Source: Pseudomonadota bacterium
GTDB lineage: Bacteria; Pseudomonadota; Alphaproteobacteria; Rhizobiales; Pleomorphomonadaceae
Assembly (NCBI GenBank): GCA_018262505.1
Contig: JAGSYV010000010.1
Coordinates: 1 to 59,539 of the forward strand
Reading direction: 5' to 3'
Length of the DNA: 59,539 bases
Of this stretch, positions 23,675 to 31,400 are shown one piece after another (within the stretch, counting starts at the first letter, position 1; the number at the start of each line of letters is the position of its first letter). The notes under the pieces were generated by a model. That model saw nothing but the letters and a program-made list of their open reading frames with translations, was not told the origin of the DNA and did no database searches. A program made the position numbers and the translations under genes.

Positions 23675-24072
23675 TGTTCGGCCTTCTCGACAAGATCGGC
23701 ACCACGGCCGCCGCCATCGCCGGCGTCGTTACCGGCGCCCTGCTGACGGCCTTCCTGATGAGCCTCTACGTCTGGCTGGTCCATGACCCGGCTGTGGCAT
23801 CGGCCGCTCGGGAAGGCTTCGTCGCGGTGTCCGAGAAGCTGGCGCTGCAGGGACAGGTCGAGGAAATGCGGCGGCAATTCAAGCTGGCGGAGGCAACGGC
23901 CGAGAGCGACCGGGTGCGGGCCGAGGCGGCAAGCAAGGAAGCGGACGATGCGTGGAAGCAATATGAGGCAGCCGTGGCGAGTGATACCGGCGATGACGGC
24001 TGCCGCGTCGATGCTGGCGATCTTGAGTGGCTGCGGAAATCTCGAAGGGCGTCTGTCGGAGGCGTCAAGTGA
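23674..24072 (+). CDS. Inner-membrane spanin (Rz-like)
   Basis: A 132-residue protein starting at the last base of the endolysin stop (TGATG). One N-terminal transmembrane segment (TTAAAIAGVVTGALLTAFLMSLYVWLV) is followed by a periplasmic coiled coil (VSEKLALQGQVEEMRRQFKLAEATAESDRVRAEAASKEADDAWKQYEAA). This is the i-spanin layout. The last third overlaps, in another frame, the lipoprotein gene at 23963, the classic Rz/Rz1 arrangement. Sequence identity to known Rz proteins is not evident, so the call rests on topology and arrangement. Confidence 0.7.
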   Translation: MFGLLDKIGTTAAAIAGVVTGALLTAFLMSLYVWLVHDPAVASAAREGFVAVSEKLALQGQVEEMRRQFKLAEATAESDRVRAEAASKEADDAWKQYEAAVASDTGDDGCRVDAGDLEWLRKSRRASVGGVK

Positions 24073-24301
24073 GATCGGCCGCCAGAACGCCGGCGTGAGC
24101 CTCCCTGCGCTGCCGGCCCGCTGCCGCGACAAGATGCCGCGTGTTACGCCCCGAGCTGGCGAGAAGTGGCGCGCCGTGCAGGGGCGATGGGAAATCGCCG
24201 CCGATGGTGAGGATCGCCGGACGCGCGATTGCGCGGCGTTCTATGACGATGTGAAGGGCGGTTTCGCTAGAGCCGCGCCACCAGTATCGCCTAACGGGTA
24301 A
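23963..24301 (+). CDS. Outer-membrane lipoprotein spanin (Rz1-like), altered C-terminus
   Basis: A 112-residue lipoprotein in the +1 frame relative to the i-spanin gene and overlapping its end. The signal is MRQPWRVIPAMTAAASMLAILSGC with lipobox LSGC (Cys24). ATG 23993 is an alternative start but would lose the basic n-region. The mature part carries ARCRDKMPRVTPRAGEKWRAVQGRWEIAADGEDRRTRDCAAFYDDV, longer than lambda Rz1. Its last 12 residues (from FARAAPPV) differ from those encoded by the second copy of the gene end at 26491-26659 (LTRLGKG), so the original 3' end was displaced by the acyltransferase block. It overlaps the converging acyltransferase gene by 11 bases. Confidence 0.65.
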   Translation: MRQPWRVIPAMTAAASMLAILSGCGNLEGRLSEASSEIGRQNAGVSLPALPARCRDKMPRVTPRAGEKWRAVQGRWEIAADGEDRRTRDCAAFYDDVKGGFARAAPPVSPNG

Positions 24302-26366
24302 GGCGCCTTGCTCTCCGGGCGGCCAATGTCGGCGACTCAGCTTCAGGTGTCGCTCTTGCCTCTCCACTCTGGTTTAGTCCAGTGACGGAATGCTTGTCTT
24401 CCCTGGGAAAACGCCTTTCTCTAGAGATTTTATCGAAGAATGGCCCAAAGAGCGTAGCATATAGCTGAGCTCCCGCATGCGAGAGATGGCTATTGTCTCT
24501 ATAGAGAATTTCGTTGCCGTTGGCGCGTACACAAGTCTCAGTAGAGCAAAACAAGGGTGTTGGACTTACGATCTCCAGGTTGCTGTGTTGCGACTGAGCT
24601 TCATCGAGGAGCGTTTTGACATAGGTTTGTCGCTTCCAGTATTCAACTAAGGTTAGATTTGTTGCTGAGCTTGGAACTCCGAGGCGCTCTATCCATTGTG
24701 TCCAAACAACCGGTGCTTTGCCATTATATTCCGGCACTGTTAACGCCGTCACAATCTGACGGTTTCCAATCGCGATAAGCGTTTCGTTCAACGCCGAAGC
24801 AACCGAAGAGAGCCGGTCGGATTCTGCCAGGGGAGACCCGTTGCTGAAGAGAGGTGTCTTGTATCCTCCGTTTGGATCTCCGATGACGGCGGTCCATTGT
24901 GAGATCAGTATCACCAGTTTGGGGTTGTACTTTCGTATTTGGCTTATGGCGAATTCATGTTGCTGGGGACATGACGATTTTGGTGTTCGGGTAAGACCGG
25001 CCAACGGGGGGCATCCGGCCCTACCGAGATAGAGTCCACGTAAGTGATAGGTTCTGGCAAGGTCGCCGATTTCGGCGGCAACCGCTTGGGCATGTGAGTC
25101 CCCGATGATCACGAACGATATTCCACTCGCCGTTTCATCGCCGAGCGGACATGGAGTCGGCTCTCCTTTAGTGATTGCTGGACAGCGTTTAGCGATGAGG
25201 AAGGAGTCCTGCCTGGTTGCTTCGTCAACCGCTACGAGTTCTTTAGGCAGTCTTTGCGGAACGCCTCGCATTTCGAATATGAGAGCGCCGATGCCGACGA
25301 GGACGACGACGAAAGTGGTCAACGTTGCAAAGAATACCTTCCGCCCAGCAAGCATGCGCCTTTGGCGGATCGGCTGTTCCCAGAGAAAGTAGCCAACCAC
25401 TGACAGGGCGAGCATCACGGCGGCGATGACGAGGCGCGTGCCGGTGTCCGTTGGCGGCAGGCCGATACCGGCGGCGATGGAGATCAGCGGCCAGTGCCAG
25501 AGGTAGAGCGCAAAGGACAGGCGGCCGATCCAGACGAATGGCCGGAACGACAAGAGCTTTCCCGCGAGACCACCGTTGGCCCAAATGGTAGCGGCGGCAC
25601 CCAGTGTTGGCGCCAGCGCGATATAGCCGGGGAAAGGGTCGGATTCGGATAATCGCAAGGCGGCCCAGGCGATCGCCAGAAGCCCGGCGAGGCCGAGGAC
25701 TGAGCGCTGGGGCGATGACAGGTGATCACTTGCCGGCAGGATGGCAATCAGGGCGCCGATGCCGAGTTCCCAGAAGCGGGTTGGCAGCAGAAAGTAGGAC
25801 GGAGCCCAGTTGGTGAATGCCGCGCCAACGCTGAGGGCTAGCGATAGGGCGACGACGCCAGCGATGAGCCACGTCGCGCGGTAGCCGCGCTTTGCCGCGA
25901 AGATGAGTAGCCAGGGAAAGAAGAGATAGAACTGCTCTTCGACACCGAGCGACCAAGTGTGCAGCAGCGGTTTGGTGAGGTTGTCGGGGTCGAAATAGCC
26001 GTCGCCGCCGATGAAGGCAAAGTTGGAGGCTGAGAGAGGGGCCCAGATCAGGCTGCGGCCGAACGGCCGGTAGGTCAGCGGCACCATGGCGAGGAAGCCA
26101 AGAATCGTCGTCACCGCCAGGACGATCAGAAGATTCGGATAGATGCGGCGAAACCGGCGCTCGTAGAAATCGATCAGGCTGAAGCGGTCTTGCGTGATCT
26201 GACGGGCAATCAGTGATGTGATCAGAAAGCCGGAGATGACGAAGAAAACGTCGACGCCGACAAAGCCGCCGGGAACCCAACTGAACTCGAGATGAAACAG
26301 GATGACGATGGCGACGGCGAGTGCACGAAGACCATCAATGTCCGACCGATATCGCAAATCCGCCAC
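24291..26366 (-). CDS. Surface polysaccharide O-acetyltransferase 2 (acyltransferase-3 plus SGNH)
   Basis: A 691-residue enzyme of the same family as 18072-19988, with the full N-terminus (MADLRYRSDIDGLRALAVAIVILFH). Membrane part to about 370 (GGFVGVDVFFVISGFLITSLIA, FYERRFRRIYPNLL, HTWSLGVEEQFYLFFPW), then a periplasmic SGNH domain with IIGDSHAQ and, near the end, DNSHLSHAG. It would acetylate an O-antigen or other surface glycan. The gene lies on a 2.2-kb block bounded on both sides by the same 147 bases of the spanin gene end. It shares promoter design with acyltransferase 1 but the proteins are only family-level similar. GC is higher in the membrane half than in the SGNH half. Confidence 0.85.
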   Translation of the reverse strand: MADLRYRSDIDGLRALAVAIVILFHLEFSWVPGGFVGVDVFFVISGFLITSLIARQITQDRFSLIDFYERRFRRIYPNLLIVLAVTTILGFLAMVPLTYRPFGRSLIWAPLSASNFAFIGGDGYFDPDNLTKPLLHTWSLGVEEQFYLFFPWLLIFAAKRGYRATWLIAGVVALSLALSVGAAFTNWAPSYFLLPTRFWELGIGALIAILPASDHLSSPQRSVLGLAGLLAIAWAALRLSESDPFPGYIALAPTLGAAATIWANGGLAGKLLSFRPFVWIGRLSFALYLWHWPLISIAAGIGLPPTDTGTRLVIAAVMLALSVVGYFLWEQPIRQRRMLAGRKVFFATLTTFVVVLVGIGALIFEMRGVPQRLPKELVAVDEATRQDSFLIAKRCPAITKGEPTPCPLGDETASGISFVIIGDSHAQAVAAEIGDLARTYHLRGLYLGRAGCPPLAGLTRTPKSSCPQQHEFAISQIRKYNPKLVILISQWTAVIGDPNGGYKTPLFSNGSPLAESDRLSSVASALNETLIAIGNRQIVTALTVPEYNGKAPVVWTQWIERLGVPSSATNLTLVEYWKRQTYVKTLLDEAQSQHSNLEIVSPTPLFCSTETCVRANGNEILYRDNSHLSHAGAQLYATLFGPFFDKISRERRFPREDKHSVTGLNQSGEARATPEAESPTLAARRARRLTR

Positions 26367-26424
26367 GCTCGCCCGCCCGTTTTACCGGCCCGCGGCAAGG
26401 CGAGCACCCATCGTATTGGGCGGC

Positions 26425-26453
26425 AACATAAATATCCGCGTTACAAATTGAAA
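26425..26453 (-). promoter_or_regulatory. Promoter of acyltransferase 2
   Basis: On the minus strand TTTCAA (26448-26453), 17 bases, TATGTT (26425-26430). TTTCAAT-Y-TGTAACG-N-G is shared with the segment upstream of acyltransferase 1, although the genes that follow differ. The leader is about 60 bases. Confidence 0.5.
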
Positions 26454-26490
26454 TGTCGGAATGGCCACACAGCCGTTAATCTTCGGCTAG

Positions 26491-26659
26491 CCGCTGCCGC
26501 GACAAGATGCCGCGTGTTACGCCCCGAGCTGGCGAGAAATGGCGCGCCGTGCAGGGGAGGTGGGAAATTGTCGCCGATGGTGAGGATCGCCGGACGCGCG
26601 ATTGCGCGGCGTTCTATGACGATGTGAAGGGCGGTTTAACCCGCTTGGGTAAGGGATAG
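26491..26659 (+). pseudogene. Second copy of the spanin gene 3' end
   Basis: Bases 26491-26637 repeat 24118-24264 with about five differences and no gaps, keeping the frame CRDKMPRVTPRAGEKWRAVQGRW...FYDDVKGG. The frame then continues as LTRLGKG to a TAG at 26657. There is no start codon or lipobox, so this is a displaced gene end, and probably the original one. It bounds the acyltransferase 2 block and marks the right end of the phage-derived locus. Confidence 0.8.
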
Positions 26660-26700
26660 TTTGCCTGTCGCGATGGATCATCTACCCAGCCCCGATATCC

Positions 26701-26752
26701 GGGGTGCGGCCGCATCGCCGACGATTTGCGCTGCGGAATGTAGCCGCACCCC
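26701..26752. terminator. GC-rich inverted repeat downstream of DUF6165 gene
   Basis: GGGGTGCGGC (26701-26710) and GCCGCACCCC (26743-26752) are exact reverse complements, just beyond the stop of the minus-strand gene at 26762. A smaller CCCCG hairpin precedes it. There is no T-tract, so it may act with Rho or as a shared barrier to phage-locus transcripts. Confidence 0.5.
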
Positions 26753-26761
26753 CGGCTCAGG

Positions 26762-27157
26762 TCAGTAGGGCTTGTAGCTCTTTTCCTCGATGATCTCCGA
26801 GGCGAGGTGCATGTTGATGCGTCGCTTCACCGCTGCCCGCAGGTCGTTCGTGCGATAGACGCTTCGCGCCAGCTCGATGAATTCGGCGTCGAAGCTGCGG
26901 CTGGCTTCCTTCTCGCGGATACGGTCCTCAATGGTCCATAGGCGCGAGTTGATCTCCAGGAGTTCCCGTTTCATCTCCACCAGTGCGGGGTCATCGGCGA
27001 TAACGCCCCCAATCAGATCGGAAAGCATGCGGAGTTCCTTCTCGACATTCAGAAGGGCCGCTTCATTGACAATGTTCTTTTTCTTGATCTCCAGGATGGT
27101 GATCTTGTCGATGACCTCGCCCCATGACGTCGGCACGGCTGGGATTTCTCTCGCCAC
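26762..27157 (-). CDS. DUF6165 family protein
   Basis: A 131-residue protein matching the DUF6165 pattern: PAVPTSWGEVIDKITILEIKKKNIVNE at the N-terminus, a central ELRMLSDLI helix and a helical second half (LLEINSRLWTIEDRIREKEASRSFDAEFIELARSVYRTNDLRAAVKRRIN). The family is often encoded with, or fused to, glycosyltransferases and TPR proteins, and its function is unknown. Here it is divergent from a GT9-like gene with only 51 bases between the starts, so they probably share a promoter region. A role in surface glycan synthesis is an inference. Confidence 0.75.
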   Translation of the reverse strand: MAREIPAVPTSWGEVIDKITILEIKKKNIVNEAALLNVEKELRMLSDLIGGVIADDPALVEMKRELLEINSRLWTIEDRIREKEASRSFDAEFIELARSVYRTNDLRAAVKRRINMHLASEIIEEKSYKPY

Positions 27158-27208
27158 TTTACTCTCCGGTCAGTTTCTGCACGCGCGCATTGAGTAACGC
27201 CTAACCGG

Positions 27209-28141
27209 ATGCTAGTCCATAGACTCTCCTTGCCTCCGGAATCGTACAGGGACGTCGGCAACGTGTTGTGGTTCAAGAGACTTCTCCGCCGCTTCGACAA
27301 GCGATACACCACCCGTGCCTATCGGACGGATGCCGGCGTCCTCGACGCGGCCGGGCGAAAGCATATCGCGCTGCGCGCTCGCAGCGTGAACAGCAAGAAC
27401 GCGCCGTTCACGGCGACCGGGCTGGGCGACCGGTTCCACTGCGTGACGACCGGCTGGGTCTTCTCGCGGGCGCATGACGTTCCGGTGGTGTTGCACCTCA
27501 CCAAGAAGAAGCAGTCGGGTGGACAGTTCAACAACAAGCTGGAGTCCTGGTACGAGGTATTGGGCCTCTTTCCGAAAGGTCACGTCGAGCTGATGCTGCA
27601 CGACTTCGAGCCCGTGGATGAGAAATCCTGGGTTGCCTATCTCGAAGAGAAGGGCTTTGCGGCCGAGACTTACTGGTATCAGGACCATCCGGGCCGGTTC
27701 GAAACGCCGCAGCCTCTGGAGATCTCGCACTATCTGCACAGCATCCCGTCGATTCCCGCCGAAGATTTGGGGGCTGAGCTCAACCTTCCGCAGCGCTTCG
27801 TCACGGTACAGTGGGATTCCAATGAAGACGCGCGCACTCTGCCGCCCGATCGGCAACAAGAGGTGATGGAACTCTACAGACGGGACGGCTACGAGGCGGT
27901 GACGGTTGGCGGCAAGGCCACGGATCCGATTCTCAAAAACTCCCTGCGCCACATAGCCTATGCCATGCAGAAGGCTGAGTTGCACGTCGGCGTGGATTCG
28001 GCCTTCATGCACATGGCGTTTCTCTATCTCCCGCATAAGCGGATTCATCTCTACAATCAGAAGCGGGGGTTTCAGTCGCACCACCTCCGGCGGGCGCTGG
28101 ATGCCGGTTGCCCGTTGAATTTCCACTACAAGGATATTTGA
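27209..28141 (+). CDS. GT9-like glycosyltransferase family protein
   Basis: A 310-residue protein whose C-terminal half has the ADP-heptose transferase-like end: a Rossmann region (RFVTVQWDSNEDARTLPPDRQQEVMELYRRDGYEAVTVGGK) and AELHVGVDSAFMHMAFLY, the nucleotide-sugar binding GVDS-xx-MH motif. The N-terminal half (HIALRARSVNSKN...RFHCVTTGWVFSRAHDVPVVLHLTKKKQSGGQFNNKLESWYEVLGLFP) fits a nucleoside-sugar enzyme's acceptor domain but is not a standard heptosyltransferase. The start is uncertain; GTG or TTG codons near 27260 would shorten it. Paired with DUF6165, it probably acts in LPS or capsule assembly next to the phage locus that carries glycan acetylases. Confidence 0.65.
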   Translation: MLVHRLSLPPESYRDVGNVLWFKRLLRRFDKRYTTRAYRTDAGVLDAAGRKHIALRARSVNSKNAPFTATGLGDRFHCVTTGWVFSRAHDVPVVLHLTKKKQSGGQFNNKLESWYEVLGLFPKGHVELMLHDFEPVDEKSWVAYLEEKGFAAETYWYQDHPGRFETPQPLEISHYLHSIPSIPAEDLGAELNLPQRFVTVQWDSNEDARTLPPDRQQEVMELYRRDGYEAVTVGGKATDPILKNSLRHIAYAMQKAELHVGVDSAFMHMAFLYLPHKRIHLYNQKRGFQSHHLRRALDAGCPLNFHYKDI

Positions 28142-28302
28142 GCGGCGCGCACGGTCGCCCGCCCTCGCCAAGGATCGCTATCCGCGGAACGAGGATGATG
28201 CGCCTTGATTCCGTTGATGGGGGATGGCAGAAACAGGCGCCCTGGAACTGGCGCGGTGAGCGGACGATGCAAATCGTCCGGTGAGCCGTCCGGATCCTCG
28301 AT

Positions 28303-28378
28303 GGGCCTGTAGCTCAATGGTTAGAGCCGGCCGCTCATAACGGTCTGGTTGCAGGTTCGAGTCCTGCCGGGCCCACCA
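28303..28378 (+). tRNA. tRNA with CAT anticodon, probably tRNA-Ile2 (lysidine-modified)
   Basis: A complete cloverleaf: acceptor GGGCCTG/CGGGCCC, D arm GCTC-AATGGTTA-GAGC, anticodon arm GGCCG-CTCATAA-CGGTC, T arm GCAGG-TTCGAGT-CCTGC, with encoded CCA. The anticodon is CAT. The D-loop and variable loop (TGGTT) resemble E. coli ileX more than elongator Met, and the initiator features are absent, so tRNA-Ile(CAT) is preferred. Confidence 0.9.
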
Positions 28379-29639
28379 AACTTTTCAAGGGGTTAGACGG
28401 TGATCCGGCCCTCGCGGTCATCGGCGACGAAACGATCCGACTGACGGGATTGCCGTGGCTGCCGTCCCGAGGGGAGACCCAAGAGCGCCGCCACGGTCAT
28501 GTCGTTGCCAGTTGTCGCATCGCTCTGGCGGGGCGCCGGTTTTCGGCGGCGTTCAGTCATGCGGCCGCCGATGCGAATCCGGCGGGCCAGGTCGCGCACG
28601 CCATCGGCAGCGCCACTCCTTTGTCCGCACCGGCGACTCCGCCGGGGCTGCGCTGGCAATCGGCCGCTTGCAGGCGTCCGCCCCGACGGGACGCCGCCCG
28701 CCGATCCCGCAATCCGTCTGGCCACGCCATTCCCGGGATCATTCCTCCGCGGTGCGCCGCCGTCGCCGCCTCTCGATGGCGGTCGTTTCAGGGTGAGTGG
28801 TCGCCCAGATGATGCCGCGAGGACGAGCCGACGGCATTTCTTCTTTCATCTGTTCAAGTACTGTTCTGCTCAATAAAATGGTCCGCCGTTGTGTGGCGGC
28901 AACGGCGGACCTGCGTATAGTATGAAAACCTCCCCAAAAGCTGGCTTCCAGGGAAAAATAAATTAAAAATGCCGAAATCAATCGATCTGTTCTTGTTCAG
29001 TCAGATCTGTATTTGCCGACACTTTCTTTGTACTTTTTAGCGCTAACTGCGAGTCACTTGCAACGGGGTAGATCTACCCGCCGTCGGTTTGGGTTGGGGC
29101 GACGGTGCCAAGAGGAGGGCTATCTCTTCGCCAATATGAGGGGCCTGTGCGCGTCGGGCCGGTGAGCCATCTATTGCGCGGCGACTGGTCAGGGTTCGTT
29201 TTTGGTATTGATGGGGAACTTTGCAATCGTGAAGCTTGCAAGAAGAGAACAATCGGCCCCGTTTATGCTCAACACTAATAATAATCTTTGTGTAAAAAGT
29301 CTGAGCGCGCATTGTTATGTCAGTTTTAACGCTTTTGGGATAGGTAAAACTACCCATTCCCTATTTGCAAGTATATCTGCATAATTCCCTCCACATTGGA
29401 GTATTCTTCACAACGAGCCGCTTGGCGCGGCACGTCATTCTAATGCTTATCTGGAGTGAACGCAAGAAACAGGCGAGTTTTCGATTTACATTTGCTCGGG
29501 TAAATATACCCTTGGAAGGATTTATGGCGGCTTATGTGGGTTGACTTCAAACTTTCACAGAAGTCAGACTGTATTATAACGGGAACAATCGATTGTGCCT
29601 TAACGAGGCAAATCGAGAAATGGGGATAAGGGTCGTTTC
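28379..29639. other. Gene-poor stretch, GC-rich then AT-rich
   Basis: About 1.26 kb without a supported gene. Bases 28390-28860 are GC-rich with overlapping open frames on both strands, none with a good start or family. From 28900 the DNA is AT-richer and frames are short. It contains the inverted repeat at 28880-28911. Bases 29000-29640 probably hold the promoter region of the LuxR-type gene. Confidence 0.5.
28880..28911 (-). terminator. Strong hairpin with T-rich tail on the minus strand
   Basis: GGTCCGCCGTT (28880-28890) and AACGGCGGACC (28901-28911) pair perfectly with a 10-base loop. Read on the minus strand the stem is followed by ATTTTATTG, as at an intrinsic terminator. No minus-strand gene is evident upstream, so the transcript it would end is unknown. 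Confidence 0.5.
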
Positions 29640-30239
29640 ATGCAAGCCAAGGAACTTGAACGGAACCAAGACCCGCCCAGTCCGGCTCAAAACGTCAGGC
29701 GACAAAGAACCTATTTTGTGAATCGCACCAACACGCGGATGGCGCATGGGCTATACGATCTCGAATGCTGGAACGGTGCCCCGGGTAAACAGCATATCAA
29801 TCTCATTACAGCGGATATAGCTCAGAAAGATCGCGACCCTCTTGTGACAGCGCTCACGCCGCCACATAGTGTAAGTAAATCAATCCGCCAAATTTCCCCT
29901 GATTCGGAAAAATTCCCCGATCACATTCTCTTTCAAAGAGAGGTATACTTATTTCTATACTCGCAAAGAACGATATTAACTATCCATTGGGAAAAAATGG
30001 CAACCAGTGTCGGCTTATATCTCAATGAGCGGGAAATGGAGACCATAGCGTATCTCGCCGCGGGCTATGGCGCCAAAGAGATTGCTCGCGAACTTAATCT
30101 CTCCCCCAGAACCGTCGAGCATCGGATTGAGACGCTGAAACGTCGTCTTGGTGCGCGCAATGTCACGCACCTCATCGCCATGGTTCTCCTGGCAAAACCG
30201 GTCCGAAACTCGGGCATGAGCGAATCCAGGGGCAAGTGA
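29640..30239 (+). CDS. LuxR/FixJ-type HTH regulator with unrecognised N-terminus
   Basis: A 199-residue protein. Residues about 128-190 (LNEREMETIAYLAAGYGAKEIARELNLSPRTVEHRIETLKRRLGARNVTHLIAMVLL) are a complete GerE-type DNA-binding domain with the usual E-x-E-x-x...L-x-G-x-x-x-K-E-I start and SPRTVEHR recognition helix. The first 120 residues match neither a response-regulator receiver nor an acyl-HSL domain; they are polar and poorly structured by eye. ATG at 29640 follows GGGGATAAGG. It lies in an AT-rich stretch, which suggests it was acquired. Its signal and targets are unknown. Confidence 0.7.
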   Translation: MQAKELERNQDPPSPAQNVRRQRTYFVNRTNTRMAHGLYDLECWNGAPGKQHINLITADIAQKDRDPLVTALTPPHSVSKSIRQISPDSEKFPDHILFQREVYLFLYSQRTILTIHWEKMATSVGLYLNEREMETIAYLAAGYGAKEIARELNLSPRTVEHRIETLKRRLGARNVTHLIAMVLLAKPVRNSGMSESRGK

Positions 30240-30521
30240 GCGGGAAATCTCGTGTCGGTCGGGATGCTGCTTCGCTCTGTTTTGACCGCCCGAAAGGAAG
30301 GCTGAGGCCCGAAGCAGCCCTGTGCGACCGTTGGTCTCCAGTAGGTAGAAGCTAGACTCTAGATACCGTCGTTATGGTTTGTATGTGTGTAGGCTATATT
30401 TATGGTAATTCACATTCATAAATTAGTATATCTCTACCTTATTGTCGTATATTAAACGCAGGTTATGTTTCATCTGTCGCTTTCATTCGGATATTTCGAC
30501 CGCTTATGGGTTGAGGATATT

Positions 30522-30896
30522 ATGCATCCAAAAATTCTCGAGAGGAGAGGGCGTGTGCTCTCCGAAAAGTGCGCCGAGATCGATCGGGACATCAAAGACG
30601 TATCGGCGGCTGTTGCCCGTCGTGTGCGGCTGGCCGGCGAACTGTGTCTTGGCCTTGAGGAAGCGGAGGCCCTCGAGAGGCAGTTCCAGGCGAGCGTATG
30701 CTGCGTTATCGAGGTTCCGGCGACTTCCGAGGAAGGAGCGCGCGCCCGCCGTGAGTTGATCCGAAAACTCATGGAACTTGATGACTATATCGGCTCCTTA
30801 CTTCGGGCGCCGTGGGCCAGGTCCGAGAGCATCGCAAATTGTCGCCAGAATCTGGATCGATGCCGTAAAGATCTTGACGGAATTAAACTTCGATAG
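30522..30896 (+). CDS. Small helical hypothetical protein
   Basis: A 124-residue, charged, mostly helical protein (KILERRGRVLSEKCAEIDRDIKDVSAAVARRVRLAGELCLGLEEAEALERQF...), with a coiled-coil character in its first half. The ATG at 30522 has GAGG five bases before it, which favours it over an upstream ATG at 30465. No domain is recognised. It lies in the AT-richer stretch after the LuxR-type gene, with about 280 bases of non-coding DNA between. Confidence 0.45.
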   Translation: MHPKILERRGRVLSEKCAEIDRDIKDVSAAVARRVRLAGELCLGLEEAEALERQFQASVCCVIEVPATSEEGARARRELIRKLMELDDYIGSLLRAPWARSESIANCRQNLDRCRKDLDGIKLR

Positions 30897-31033
30897 ATGT
30901 GTTACGAAAGTGCAGAAATACATTTGTTATGTTGTTTTTCTCCGAAATAATACGGTATTATGAGTTTAATAGCTTTGAATTGCTTGAAATAACTGTAAAC
31001 ACATAGGTAATTATGTAAGGAGACTGTTTTGAA

Positions 31034-31312
31034 ATGGCGCATTGCCCGCATTGCTTAAGATCGCTGTCAAAAGAGGAAATCGTATGCCAGGTATGTGGGT
31101 CTGAGAAGGGATATGTGTACTTCTACCGAAAGGCCAGAGGGTGGGTGTTCCTGCTGGCTTTTGGAATACTTCTGCCTATGTTGGTCCTTCTTTGCGCGCC
31201 ATTCTATTTCCATGACCTTGACGTATATTTATGGGTGGTCCTGGCGATTGCTTTGGGGCTTGCTGTCTTCTCCGCATATAGGTTGGTGATCGGGCCTGTT
31301 TGGTATCGCTAG
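31034..31312 (+). CDS. Zinc-ribbon membrane protein
   Basis: A 92-residue protein with an N-terminal zinc ribbon (CPHC...CQVCG, four Cys at about residues 4, 7, 18 and 21) and two transmembrane segments (GWVFLLAFGILLPMLVLLCAPFYF, VYLWVVLAIALGLAVFSAYRLVIG). AAGGAG precedes the ATG at 31034 by about 11 bases. Such double-span zinc-ribbon proteins are common and mostly uncharacterised. An AT-rich palindrome (ATAATAC-G-GTATTAT) lies about 75 bases upstream. Confidence 0.65.
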   Translation: MAHCPHCLRSLSKEEIVCQVCGSEKGYVYFYRKARGWVFLLAFGILLPMLVLLCAPFYFHDLDVYLWVVLAIALGLAVFSAYRLVIGPVWYR

Positions 31313-31400
31313 ATGCGGAGTCGCAACAGATCGCTCGGCGCTGACGCGTGGCGATCGTTCGAAGCGCAGCGGGCGGATAGGATGTCCGTCGCGGTCCTCG

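Noticed and set aside
28303..28378. tRNA as attachment site of the phage locus
   Set aside because: I found no second copy of the tRNA 3' end near the left border and no integrase gene in the window.
28393..28876. Several overlapping open frames on both strands after the tRNA
   Set aside because: Low-complexity Arg/Pro/Ala translations, no good start or ribosome-binding site, no family.
28739..28981. Minus-strand 80-codon frame
   Set aside because: It runs through the strong hairpin at 28880-28911 and has no recognisable content.
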